64,000 nucleotides of DNA. Origin: Verrucomicrobiota bacterium (GTDB lineage: Bacteria > Verrucomicrobiota > Verrucomicrobiia > CAIQCK01). The translations under genes and the position numbers were made by a program. Where the stretch lies: assembly GCA_016222825.1 (NCBI GenBank), contig JACRQF010000014.1, forward strand, positions 124,001 to 188,000. The letters run 5' to 3'. Shown piece after piece: positions 1 through 8,556 of this stretch; position 1 is the stretch's first letter, and the number at the start of each line of letters is the position of its first letter. Below the pieces are notes generated by a model, which was not told where the DNA came from, ran no database searches, and was given only the letters and a program-made list of their open reading frames with translations.

Positions 1-1915
1 CGATCTTCAGCGGCAGGTGGCGCGCGGCCAGCGCGTCCATCAACTCGCGAACGGAGCGTCCATCGCGGGCAAATTCCTCGATCGAGAAACGGCCCGCGCG
101 GCGAAATGCCTCCGCGTCCGCGCCGAGTTGGCCGGCAAGGCGTTGCGTGACGACCAGATGGCCGCCGTGTTGGAGGTAGTCGAGCAGCGTGCGGCGAAAC
201 GCCGGCGTCAACTCGTGGTCGCCCAACAGCAGCGCCACCGGGTAGAGCCGCAGCAGTTCGGGCCGCACGGTGCTCAGCAGCAGGTCGAAGCTCTCGCCGT
301 AGGGCGTGTTGACCATCATGCGCGATTCGCTAAACCGGTCGCCTTTGCGGTAGAGGATCGTTCGCGGAAAAACCGTGTCGAGCACGGTGGCTGTTTCCAT
401 GTCGCCCGGCGTCGGCTCCAACCGCCACCACGGCCGGACCTGGCCCGCGCCGGGTGTGACTTGGAAACCAGCGAACTGGTCCACGATCAGCGCGAACGGC
501 GTGTAAGGCACGCCCGCGTCGGGATGCCGCTCAATAAGCCGGACGAACTCCTGCGCCTTCCGGCCAATGGGCGAGAGCTGGAAATGTTTCTCCTCCGACT
601 GATCTCGCATGACGGGCGGGAACGGCTTCGTTCCTTTCTGTTCAGGCAGGCGGCGGAACAACCCAAGCTGGCAGGCCTCCGGCGTCGTGAACGCCGCGCC
701 AGCCAGCCACGCCAGAAACCACGTGCGCGCCTGGAACGCCGCCGAGTGGCCCGGCCGCCGCGGTTCCTCGCTCTCGTCCGCCTCATAATAAGGAATCGAG
801 CCGCCATACCACGGCGAGGTCTGCACCACGAATGAGACTTTGTTCTGCCGCGCCGCGCCGCGGGTCATCGCCACGCGCGCTTGGACGCACGGGCTGCCCG
901 CGCCGAGTTCGGTGGTGATGAGGTCCGCGCCCCACTGCGCCGCGTAAGGCTCCAGCCAGCCGTGGCCGGTAAACGAGCCGAAGAACTTCCCCGCCGCGCG
1001 CCCCTCCGCGAGCTTCCCGCAATACCACCGCCGGCGCGACTCGTAACAGTCGGGCTTGCACTCGCCGTCGAGGCTGGTGTTATAGCCCCACTCCGCCACG
1101 CCGGTCCAGCGGCCGGTTGCGAGCGAGAAGTTCTCAAACTCCCACACAGGGCTGAGCACGCGCTGTCGGGCCGCTTCGAGCGCGAAGCGCCCGTGAACAC
1201 TGCCTTTCTTGTGTAGCCCGACCTTGTCGTAGCACATGAAGAAGAACGGCCGGCTCTCGAACCGCAGCGGCTGCCACGCGCTGGCCGCGAGGTTCTCGTA
1301 GCCAGCCGGCAGTGGCAGCGGCGCGGCCTTCAGCGTCACCGGCCGGTCCGCCCACAACTCTATCTGCGAGACCACGGCGGACCAGCCTTCGCGGTTGGAA
1401 AAACGCAGTTCGAGGCTGCCGCCCGCGCACCACGCCGGATCGAGGTCGAACTCCCAACGCTGCGGTTTCTCCGCCGGCATCGGAATGGTGAACGTCGGCT
1501 CTTTGGTCTTTGGGTCGGGCACATGGAGGAAGTTGCGGTTTGCGGCAATGTGCAGCCATGCGCTCGGGCCGGACAGCAACACGACGCGGAGTTTGTAGCG
1601 CGCTGCCTCGTCGAGACCCTCGAAGCGATAGACGACCGCGCGGTCCCAGTTGTCGGCGACGTTGTAACCCTTAGCATCGCGCCCGCGCACCTTGTGCGGC
1701 TGGCGCTCCGGCACGCCGCACTCCTCGCGCGCAACGAGATGACAGCCCGCCGGGCCGCCGTCGTCGGGAGCGTATTCTCTGCCAACCTCCACGGCATTTG
1801 ACTCGGCCGCAAGGAAGGCCAGCAGAATCGCGACCTGAAAGACAAAGGAATGGCGACAAAGGAACGAAACGGGAATGAACGCTGCTGTCGGAGAGTCTGA
1901 TTCCTTTGTCTTCAT
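1..1915 (-). CDS. Exported large glycoside-hydrolase-like protein (3' part missing)
   Basis: The frame is open from an ATG at 1915 to the left window edge, giving about 638 codons without a stop. A hydrophobic signal segment follows at residues 24-40 (FVFQVAILLAFLAAESNA) after an unusually long N-terminal leader. The middle is rich in Trp and Tyr, as in clan GH-A enzymes. Residues about 560-610 (VALLLGDHELTPAFRRTLLDY, then QHGGHLVVTQ) resemble the amidotransferase-like domain of GH42-type beta-galactosidases. I cannot name the family, and no catalytic pair is recognisable. It follows the GH98-like gene after 13 bases and is the last visible gene of the minus-strand block. The first 20 or so codons lie inside an inverted-repeat cluster, so the true translation start is uncertain. 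Confidence 0.65.
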   Translation of the reverse strand, partial: MKTKESDSPTAAFIPVSFLCRHSFVFQVAILLAFLAAESNAVEVGREYAPDDGGPAGCHLVAREECGVPERQPHKVRGRDAKGYNVADNWDRAVVYRFEGLDEAARYKLRVVLLSGPSAWLHIAANRNFLHVPDPKTKEPTFTIPMPAEKPQRWEFDLDPAWCAGGSLELRFSNREGWSAVVSQIELWADRPVTLKAAPLPLPAGYENLAASAWQPLRFESRPFFFMCYDKVGLHKKGSVHGRFALEAARQRVLSPVWEFENFSLATGRWTGVAEWGYNTSLDGECKPDCYESRRRWYCGKLAEGRAAGKFFGSFTGHGWLEPYAAQWGADLITTELGAGSPCVQARVAMTRGAARQNKVSFVVQTSPWYGGSIPYYEADESEEPRRPGHSAAFQARTWFLAWLAGAAFTTPEACQLGLFRRLPEQKGTKPFPPVMRDQSEEKHFQLSPIGRKAQEFVRLIERHPDAGVPYTPFALIVDQFAGFQVTPGAGQVRPWWRLEPTPGDMETATVLDTVFPRTILYRKGDRFSESRMMVNTPYGESFDLLLSTVRPELLRLYPVALLLGDHELTPAFRRTLLDYLQHGGHLVVTQRLAGQLGADAEAFRRAGRFSIEEFARDGRSVRELMDALAARHLPLKI

Positions 1916-1926
1916 TCCTCTGTCTC
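1837..1926. repeat. Cluster of inverted GACAAAGGAAT-type repeats
   Basis: The plus strand shows GAAAGACAAAGGAAT at 1837-1851 and GACAAAGGAA again at 1855-1864. The reverse complement ATTCCTTTGTCTTC is at 1900-1913, followed directly by the variant ATTCCTCTGTCTC at 1914-1926. Two copies therefore point each way around a centre of about 36 bases. The cluster spans the end of the GH98-like gene and the start of the next gene. It could fold on the transcript, and it places overlapping ATG and TGA triplets every few codons. Confidence 0.7.
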
Positions 1927-1928
1927 TT

Positions 1929-4900
1929 TCATTTCGCTTCTATCTCCACAGCGCCCTGTTGATGCGACAAACGCAACTTCAGAATTTTCATCGCCTCATC
2001 CCACCGCTCGTCCTTGATCGCCGAGGCCGGCTCGATTCGCCACTGCGGCTTGCGGGAGAACGTCAGCGTCAATTCGGTTTCACGGTTGGGATATTCGCCG
2101 TTGATTTGCAGCCACAGGCTGCTAGCGGTGAGCTTGCCGACGAGGTAGGCGTGCGTGCCGAGCTTGCCGGCGAGCGTCGTGGAGCCGTCGAGCGGCATTG
2201 TGAACGATTCGGTCACGTCCTCGTTCTCGCGCGAGTTCATCACGACGATTGTGTCCGCAACGCGACACACAAACGCTTCGCCGCTGCTCGATGGCGCATA
2301 GGCGGCATCGAACACCTGCCTGACCTTCGCCACGTCTTGAAGCTGTGACACGGGCACGTTACGCACGCCGGGGCCGAGCGGTTCGTTGCCCTGCACGAGG
2401 ACGGGAATGAAGTAATAGCGGCCGGTGTTCGGGAAGAACTCCCAGAGTTGGCCGTCAATATTGCCCATCTTGCGGAAGCCGTAGGTCGCGGCGAACAGCG
2501 GGCCGTATTCGGCGTAGTGCGGCCACGCTTTCAGGTCGGGCTGCGGACGGTCGTTGAAGACGGCGAGCTTCACATTTGAGAGCACCTGCTCCTTCGTGGG
2601 AATCAGTCCGCGCTGGACCGTCGCACGGATGAGCGGCACGACGAAACGCTTGAACGTGTCAGTGGTCTTCCCGGTGTCATACCAGATCGCCGAGGGCCAG
2701 TCCGCGCTGGGTTGCCGCGCGACGAGTTTGGCGCTTGTCATCAGCGTCTGCCCGTCGAGGCTGTAGATGCCGCAACCGCGCGCAATGCCCATCACAGCGT
2801 TGAGCGTCCAGAAGATGCGCGGCATCGTGCTGAGCACGCCGGTGCGCTCGCCCGTGCAGACGCCGAGGCCGTTGAAGCCCGCGTTTTGCCAATAGAAGCC
2901 GCCGTCTTCCCACGCGCCGTGGTGATGCGTGATGCCGCCGAGCCAGAGGCCGAGCGCCGCGCTCTGCGAATAGAACTGGCGGCGGATGATGTTGTTTTTC
3001 TGCGAGAGCACGAGCCACGGCCCGAACTCGCGCACGAACGCGCCCTGTTTTTCCATCAACTCCTGCCATTTGTCGTCCTTGTAGGTGCCGTCGGCCTCCT
3101 GGAAAAACATGCCGTATTTGGCGCAGAGCCGCGTGAGACGGTGGTGGTAGCGCATGTCGCCGTCTTTGTTGTCGCGGTAGAGCGAGCTGAGATGCTCGCC
3201 GCCCTGGATGCCCACGAAGTTCGGGACGCGCTGGAAGAGCCATTCGATATCCGCCAAGCCAACCCAGTGGCTCCGCAGCATGAAAGCATGGGGGATCTTC
3301 TCCATGCCGCGCGCAAACTCCCTCACCGGGATGCCTTTGCCTTCCATGCCCTCGGCGATGATGCCGACAAACGGCGCGATGTCCGCCGCCACGTCGGGAT
3401 GGAACTGCGTGTAGTCGAGCACGCGCGTCGCTTCGAGCGTGAACAGCGGCGCCTTCGCCGTCAGCGGACGCTTGAGCGGCTTCTTTGAGTGATCGTTGTT
3501 GACGGTGAAAGCGCGCGTTTCCGACCACGCGCCAGCGACGTCGCCTTTCAGCCCGCGAATGCGCCAATACCATTTGCCCGGCGCGGGCAGTTGGTCGTCC
3601 GGCACCAGATGCCACGGATAGTCGTGGCTGCTGGCCACACGCACCTCCGTCGGCGAGGCGAAATCCGGCGTGCGCGCCCACTGCAACTGGTAATCCACCA
3701 CCATCGGAATCGCGCCCCAGCGGAACATCGCCGCGAAGTCGGTCATGTCGGCGTCGGCCACCGGCGAGAGCATCCTCGGCGCGACGGGAAGGGTTTCGGC
3801 GATCGAAACCTTGGGACGGGTTTGAAACCCGTCCCACATCGTCTCCAGCACGAACGCCACCTCATCTTTCCAGCCGAGTCGCTCGTTCAAGTCGAGCGTC
3901 ACCGTCGCCGGCTGGGCCGCCTCCAACAGCGTCATTGGTTTCTTCCCGCCGGCCAGCGGTCGCGCCACGACCTTCGTCGCTCCCGCCACGCGGCACTCGA
4001 AGCGCTTGTTGAAGTCCAGCCGCACTGCGATCTTGCTGTTGGTGCTCTTCTCCAGTCCGCCGACCGTCTGCGCGTGGACCGGCTCGCCGCCGACAAACAC
4101 CGCGCACGGCGGGGCGAGCGACGGCAGTTTCTCCGACTGCAACGCCTTCCACAGGTCCACCGTCTGCCGAAACACGCTCACGCCCGTCTGCGCGGCGAGA
4201 AACACGAAGCCGTTGGTCAACGTGCTGCGTGGCTTCACCAGAAACGGAAACTGTCCCTGCTCCGGGTCAATGAAGTTGCATTGGAAGCCATAGGCGCCGC
4301 AGCCCCAGATCATCGAGCCTTGACCGACTTTGCCGGGCGTCGGCAACAGCGTCGAGAGGCCGACGCCGCAGCCGGTCGCCGGCGATTCCATGCTGATGCG
4401 GCAGATGCCGCCAAGCCACGCGCAGCGCGTCTCGCCGCCGTCAATCTCGCCTTGAAGCGGCGATTTCTTCCGCTCGATGAGCGGACGCTGCATCAAGTCC
4501 TTCGACCAACGCCCGCGCACGCCGTCGCCGCTGCCGACGTAGGCGATCCAGAGCGGCGTGTCGCCGTCGTTCCGCCAATGCACGCGGCAGACGAGCAGCG
4601 GCGCGCCCGGCACCAACTCGAATGTCTCGGTGACGGTCATGTCTTTCGCGAAGCCGCCGAGCCGGCTTGTGCGCGTCAGCGTGGGGCGGCCGTCTGGCGA
4701 AATGGCCGGCGTCCCTTGCTGGAAAGGCTCTTGGAAGCGAACAAGCCCGAGGTCCTTCGGATCACTGTTCATGATGCGGCCGCGGTTCTGGTTGTCCACC
4801 CAGAAGTCGAGTTGACCGTCCTCGATGAGCGCGGCTTTGTCCGCATCGAAGCCGAACCGCCAGCCTTTCTTGCCAAACTCGACGCGCACGACGCTGTTCC

Positions 4901-5249
4901 GCAGCATCCCCGGCTTCGCTTCCGCCATCCGGCTCTCACTCCATCCCTCCGTCCGCTCCGCCACCAAATCGAGCCGCGACGTTGGCGGCATTTTGACAAA
5001 CAGCCGCACCACCGCCCGCCCGTCCTCCACGCCGCGCGCCAGCGGAATCGCCGCCGCGTTGTCCGCGCGGCGCACACGCACCGGCCCACGAAACAGTTGT
5101 TCGTCGAGGCTGACCGCGGCGGCGTGGACGGGAAGCTTCGAGTAGTTCGCCAGCGTGATGGCGACCCGCTCCTCGCCGCCGGCCGCAACAGCCCACATTG
5201 CCAGCGCCATTCCCAGTTTCGTCATTCGCGCGCGGTTTGCAGCATTCAT
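1929..5249 (-). CDS. Putative GH98-family glycoside hydrolase, exported
   Basis: The 1106-residue protein has a short hydrophobic N-terminus (MALAMWAVAAGG) typical of export. Residues about 80-480 form a beta-rich region. Residues about 493-583 look like a fibronectin-type/Ig module, with WYWRIRGLKGDVAGAWSETR near its end. Residues about 600-930 look like a GH98-type TIM barrel, with segments such as PNFVGIQGGEHLSSLYRD, KYGMFFQEADG and GGITHHHGAWEDG. A beta-sandwich tail follows. GH98 enzymes are endo-acting on galactose-rich glycans or xylan; the assignment here is from overall pattern, not from an identified catalytic pair. Two possible starts exist (5249 and the ninth codon at 5225), and neither has a clear Shine-Dalgarno. 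It lies between the acetyl-xylan-esterase-like gene and the partial GH-like gene. Confidence 0.6.
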   Translation of the reverse strand: MNAANRARMTKLGMALAMWAVAAGGEERVAITLANYSKLPVHAAAVSLDEQLFRGPVRVRRADNAAAIPLARGVEDGRAVVRLFVKMPPTSRLDLVAERTEGWSESRMAEAKPGMLRNSVVRVEFGKKGWRFGFDADKAALIEDGQLDFWVDNQNRGRIMNSDPKDLGLVRFQEPFQQGTPAISPDGRPTLTRTSRLGGFAKDMTVTETFELVPGAPLLVCRVHWRNDGDTPLWIAYVGSGDGVRGRWSKDLMQRPLIERKKSPLQGEIDGGETRCAWLGGICRISMESPATGCGVGLSTLLPTPGKVGQGSMIWGCGAYGFQCNFIDPEQGQFPFLVKPRSTLTNGFVFLAAQTGVSVFRQTVDLWKALQSEKLPSLAPPCAVFVGGEPVHAQTVGGLEKSTNSKIAVRLDFNKRFECRVAGATKVVARPLAGGKKPMTLLEAAQPATVTLDLNERLGWKDEVAFVLETMWDGFQTRPKVSIAETLPVAPRMLSPVADADMTDFAAMFRWGAIPMVVDYQLQWARTPDFASPTEVRVASSHDYPWHLVPDDQLPAPGKWYWRIRGLKGDVAGAWSETRAFTVNNDHSKKPLKRPLTAKAPLFTLEATRVLDYTQFHPDVAADIAPFVGIIAEGMEGKGIPVREFARGMEKIPHAFMLRSHWVGLADIEWLFQRVPNFVGIQGGEHLSSLYRDNKDGDMRYHHRLTRLCAKYGMFFQEADGTYKDDKWQELMEKQGAFVREFGPWLVLSQKNNIIRRQFYSQSAALGLWLGGITHHHGAWEDGGFYWQNAGFNGLGVCTGERTGVLSTMPRIFWTLNAVMGIARGCGIYSLDGQTLMTSAKLVARQPSADWPSAIWYDTGKTTDTFKRFVVPLIRATVQRGLIPTKEQVLSNVKLAVFNDRPQPDLKAWPHYAEYGPLFAATYGFRKMGNIDGQLWEFFPNTGRYYFIPVLVQGNEPLGPGVRNVPVSQLQDVAKVRQVFDAAYAPSSSGEAFVCRVADTIVVMNSRENEDVTESFTMPLDGSTTLAGKLGTHAYLVGKLTASSLWLQINGEYPNRETELTLTFSRKPQWRIEPASAIKDERWDEAMKILKLRLSHQQGAVEIEAK

Positions 5250-5325
5250 GGGAGGGTCACACTACCAGCAGTGGCCGCCGTCGTGAATGACTATGATTGA
5301 CCGAAGGATGCCGATTCTTGGCCCA

Positions 5326-7476
5326 TTACTTGCCATCGCCGCTCACCCTGCCCATCACATCAGCGGATTCCTGCAGGCTCACCTTGCCTGCACCAGCAAG
5401 CTCCACCAAGTCCGGCAGGTCGTAGTGCTTCAACGCGCCATGAACGACGTTGACGGCTTGGTCGAAGGTCTCCGTGGCGCGGACGATTGCTTCCCATGAC
5501 GGAATCATCCGGCGCAGCGTCACGGTGCGGAAGGCGTCGGGCGCGAGCGCGGCGGCGTGCATTGCGGGAATGGCGGCCTCGCCGATGGCGAGCAGACAGA
5601 GTTCCGTGGGCTTGGCACCGGCGGGAGCGAAGTCATTGAGGAAGCGCTTCCATGTCGCCACGTCTTCGGTTCTCATGCCGACGAAGCTTTTGCCCATGAG
5701 GTAGGCGGTGAAGATTTCCTGATTGTCCCGGCCGAAGCGGCCGTAGCCGTAGTCGCGCTTGTCGTGGCCGGTCTCCGTTTCGCCGATGCCGCGCAACTCG
5801 GCGGCGAGGACGATGTGGCCTTGTTTCACTAGCGCAGCAATGGGGCCATCGGCATCCTGCGTCATGCTGACGCCGTGCAGATAGAGCGTGGCTGGACCAG
5901 TTGGTTTCGCGGGAACGAAGGCGAGCGCAGGGAGACGGAGACGTTCGTCAACGGTGAGGACCAGCTTGTGGATGGTGCAGCCGTCGCGTTCAATCTTCGC
6001 GATGGTTTCTACCTTCGACGCGGGCAAGGCGTCGGGCGACCGTGCGCCGATGGTCTCGCGCAAGAGCTTGCGCTTGTCGTCGTCGGAGAGGCCGCGCCAT
6101 TTTGCGGCGCGCGTCTTCTTCAGCGATGCAGCGATGCTGGCGTTGATCTGGAACACGGAACGCTCGCCGGGCATGAGCAGCGTCTGGCCCTTCGGCGTGC
6201 ATTGGAGTTGTTCCTGCGTCCAGTCGGGCTGGTTGTAGGTGCGGAGCTGTTCGTCGGTCAATGTGTCGGGCAGCGCGTCCACTTCGCGGATGACGATGTC
6301 TTTGCCGAGCAGCCAGCGGCTCATCCAGCGCGCGACTGTCTCGCGCAGTTGGATGGTAAACCCGTGCGGAGCGTCGGGCGCGGCGATCTCAATGCGCTCC
6401 GGATAGCCGAGGCGCGAATAGAAACGCTTCGCATCCAGGAACACCTCCCACGTGCCGCGGAAGTCGAACGTCACGTCGCGCGTGCCGGCGCAGATGAGCG
6501 TGGGCTTCGGCGCGCGCATGATGCAGTAGTCGGCTTCGTCCATGCCGAACGCAATCTGGCCGAAGATGTTCTGCTCGCCATCCTGCGGCCCCTTGCTGTC
6601 CATGAGGCGACGGAACGTCGTGAGGTAGCAGCCCGGCGCAGCCGCGACGATGCGGTCGTCGAGCGCCATCAGATACGCCGTCTCGGTGCCGCCGCCAGAA
6701 TTACCGGTGCAGCCGATCTTGTCGGCGAGGATGTCTTTGCGGCTTTGCAGGTAGTCAATGACCCTCATGCCGTCCCAGATGCGATACTGCGCGACATTGC
6801 CGCCGAGCAACGCGCAGCCGAGGCCCATCATCGTATGCTCGATGGTGCAGAGGAAGCGCACGTTCGGATGCGGCACCTGCACGTGCTTGGCATCCTCGAA
6901 AACCTTGCGCTGCTGCGTGAGGTCGAGCATCTGGTAACGCTCGCCCTGGCCTACCGGGTCGTAACACATCGCCGCCATGCCGTGCTTCGCGAGCAGGACC
7001 GAGGCGCGCTGGTATTGGCCCACCGCCTTGCCGTCGTGGCTGTGACCGCACGGCACCAGCACCGCCGGCCACGGCGGCGGCGACGCCGGCAGGTAGAGGT
7101 TCGCCGTGACATGGAATCCCGGCCGGCTCTCGAAAATGATCTTCTCGACGCGATAGCCCTTGCCCTCCAGCGTGCCGACGACGCGCGCTTTCAACGGCGT
7201 GCGCTCCGGCAGCCCGCCGATCTGCCGCAGGAAGAACTCCCGGCGCTCCCGTTGCCACGCGCGGCACGCGGCTTGGCTCTTGATCATCTTCTCGAACTCC
7301 GCGCTGCGCCGGTCCACCTGCTGGTAAAACTCGTTCTTCAGCCACAACTCAAACTGCTTCCCCGGCGCTGCGCCATCGACAGCCGGCTTGAGCACAGTGA
7401 GGTCTTCGGCAGCGTGTAGCACGGCGAGTGCGATCAACAGTGGGATGCTGACAGTGATCAAGGCATGTTTGCGCAT
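5326..7476 (-). CDS. Exported acetyl-xylan-esterase-like alpha/beta hydrolase
   Basis: The 716-residue protein begins with a signal peptide (LITVSIPLLIALAVLHAAED). Residues about 120-410 form an alpha/beta-hydrolase core: an HGG-like oxyanion segment (PCGHSHDGK), the nucleophile elbow GCTGNSGGGTE at about residue 257, an acid in CAGTRDVTFDF and the histidine in APDAPHGF. This is the acetyl xylan esterase/AXE1-like layout. A second half of about 250 residues again looks like a degenerate hydrolase lobe (TLYLHGVSMTQDADG, AAELRGIGETETG). AGGAGG sits five bases before the ATG, which supports this start. It probably removes acyl groups from a polysaccharide outside the cytoplasm. The upstream DUF6807 gene ends 69 bases away. 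Confidence 0.75.
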   Translation of the reverse strand: MRKHALITVSIPLLIALAVLHAAEDLTVLKPAVDGAAPGKQFELWLKNEFYQQVDRRSAEFEKMIKSQAACRAWQRERREFFLRQIGGLPERTPLKARVVGTLEGKGYRVEKIIFESRPGFHVTANLYLPASPPPWPAVLVPCGHSHDGKAVGQYQRASVLLAKHGMAAMCYDPVGQGERYQMLDLTQQRKVFEDAKHVQVPHPNVRFLCTIEHTMMGLGCALLGGNVAQYRIWDGMRVIDYLQSRKDILADKIGCTGNSGGGTETAYLMALDDRIVAAAPGCYLTTFRRLMDSKGPQDGEQNIFGQIAFGMDEADYCIMRAPKPTLICAGTRDVTFDFRGTWEVFLDAKRFYSRLGYPERIEIAAPDAPHGFTIQLRETVARWMSRWLLGKDIVIREVDALPDTLTDEQLRTYNQPDWTQEQLQCTPKGQTLLMPGERSVFQINASIAASLKKTRAAKWRGLSDDDKRKLLRETIGARSPDALPASKVETIAKIERDGCTIHKLVLTVDERLRLPALAFVPAKPTGPATLYLHGVSMTQDADGPIAALVKQGHIVLAAELRGIGETETGHDKRDYGYGRFGRDNQEIFTAYLMGKSFVGMRTEDVATWKRFLNDFAPAGAKPTELCLLAIGEAAIPAMHAAALAPDAFRTVTLRRMIPSWEAIVRATETFDQAVNVVHGALKHYDLPDLVELAGAGKVSLQESADVMGRVSGDGK

Positions 7477-7498
7477 GGAGCCTCCTGTTTCGAGCGTA

Positions 7499-7549
7499 TC
7501 ACTTCTTGCCGGTTGTGTTCTTGATGGATAACACGCGGGTCTTCTTCAT
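7499..7549 (-). CDS. Possible 16-codon coupled micro-ORF
   Basis: The stop of the DUF6807 gene (AAATGA) overlaps an ATG that opens a 16-codon frame, MKKTRVLSIKNTTGKK. It ends in TGA 22 bases before the start of the next gene, and the next gene's AGGAGG lies just after it. The overlap is of the same ATGA type used by genuine neighbours in this block. There is no independent evidence of translation, and chance is a good explanation at this length. Confidence 0.2.
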   Translation of the reverse strand: MKKTRVLSIKNTTGKK

Positions 7550-8556
7550 TTGCCGGCTCTCGCGACCCGCGTTTCGAATTGACGGTGCGCGACGGAGCCT
7601 TTCACGACTTCCAAGAGTGGGAACTGTTTGAACTCGGCCAGCACCTGCGCGGCGCGGTTCTTATCCACGTCGCCGCGATGCGCGTGAAGGAGGTAGCGCA
7701 GTTTCAGCGGCGCATCGGGCGCGATGGTCAGACCGTCGTTCAAGCACAGCGCCGCGCCCATCCAGCCGTCGGAGCGGACGTGCCAGTGCGTGGGCGAGCG
7801 CGGATTCGTCGGGTGGTCGAAAAACGTGATGCCCTCCGTCACGCCCTCGGCCACGGGACCGGAGTAGTCCATCCACATCGCCTGCTTGCCGAAAATGTCC
7901 GGCTCACCCACGCGGCCCTCGCTGTCGGAGATTTTGCCGCCGCCGAAGAAGGCCGAGATGGACTTCGCGACGCGCACGGCGAGGAAGCCGAAGTTTGTCT
8001 TGCCGAGTTCCACCGGCTGCTTCATCGCGCAGAACGTGCTCTGCAACTCCAGCGTGTGTTCGCCCTTCTCGCCGGGGCGGTTGATGGCGATGAGCGTGTG
8101 TTCCATGAGTTCGCGCTCCGGCTTGCCGCCGAACCATCCGAGTCGCGCGGCCATGATCGCGTGCTCGTCGCCGTCCTCGTAACAGAGCCAATCCTTTTGA
8201 CGGATGATGCCGCCGTCCTTCTTGTTCGCCCAAAACGTCGTGCCGTTCACATCGTTGTGCGCGAACCAGATGGATTGGTGATGGTCGTGGTTCGGCGCGC
8301 CGGGATGCCCCATGCGCGTGAGCGTCGCGCCCGACGGCCCGTTGAACGGATAGAAGAACGGGCGCGGATAGTCCTGCGGGAAATGCCAGCGCGTCGTCTC
8401 CCTGCCGCCCAACTCGAACGCCGTCTGATGCTCCGCGTGCGGCACGATGCGGCAACGCGGGAAACGAAACGGCTTCGCCGGTTGTTGCCCGCGCAACGGG
8501 AGCGCAGCAACCGAGCTGAGGACGGTGGCGATGAAATGTCGTCGTGTCGTGTTCAT
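7546..8556 (-). CDS. DUF6807 (so-called PmoA family) protein, Tat-type leader
   Basis: The 336-residue protein starts MNTTRRHFIATVLSSVAALPL, an RR-containing export leader. The body carries the hallmark segments of DUF6807 proteins: FFYPFNGPSGATLTRMG, then HHQSIWFAHNDVNGT, and near the end NPRSPTHWHVRSDGW and LKLRYLLHAH. These proteins are often labelled methane oxygenase PmoA but are unrelated to membrane methane monooxygenase; the biochemical role is unknown and an association with sugar or glycan processing is inferred from neighbourhoods. I chose 8556 rather than the upstream ATG at 8595 because 8556 forms an ATGA overlap with the stop of the Gfo/Idh/MocA gene and places the Tat motif at the N-terminus. 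The overlap suggests coupled synthesis of the two. Confidence 0.8.
   Translation of the reverse strand: MNTTRRHFIATVLSSVAALPLRGQQPAKPFRFPRCRIVPHAEHQTAFELGGRETTRWHFPQDYPRPFFYPFNGPSGATLTRMGHPGAPNHDHHQSIWFAHNDVNGTTFWANKKDGGIIRQKDWLCYEDGDEHAIMAARLGWFGGKPERELMEHTLIAINRPGEKGEHTLELQSTFCAMKQPVELGKTNFGFLAVRVAKSISAFFGGGKISDSEGRVGEPDIFGKQAMWMDYSGPVAEGVTEGITFFDHPTNPRSPTHWHVRSDGWMGAALCLNDGLTIAPDAPLKLRYLLHAHRGDVDKNRAAQVLAEFKQFPLLEVVKGSVAHRQFETRVARAGK

Noticed and set aside
17..1859. Several short frames on both strands that make the left edge look like a decayed gene
   Set aside because: One continuous minus-strand frame from 1915 to base 1 explains the region and has a signal peptide; the fragments are other frames of it.
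3489..5300. A 603-codon plus-strand frame
   Set aside because: Antisense to the GH98-like gene; low-complexity Arg/His/Ala composition and no recognisable fold.
7546..8556. Reading the DUF6807 protein as a particulate methane monooxygenase subunit
   Set aside because: The name PmoA family is a database label; the sequence is a soluble exported protein without membrane segments or other methane oxidation genes nearby.
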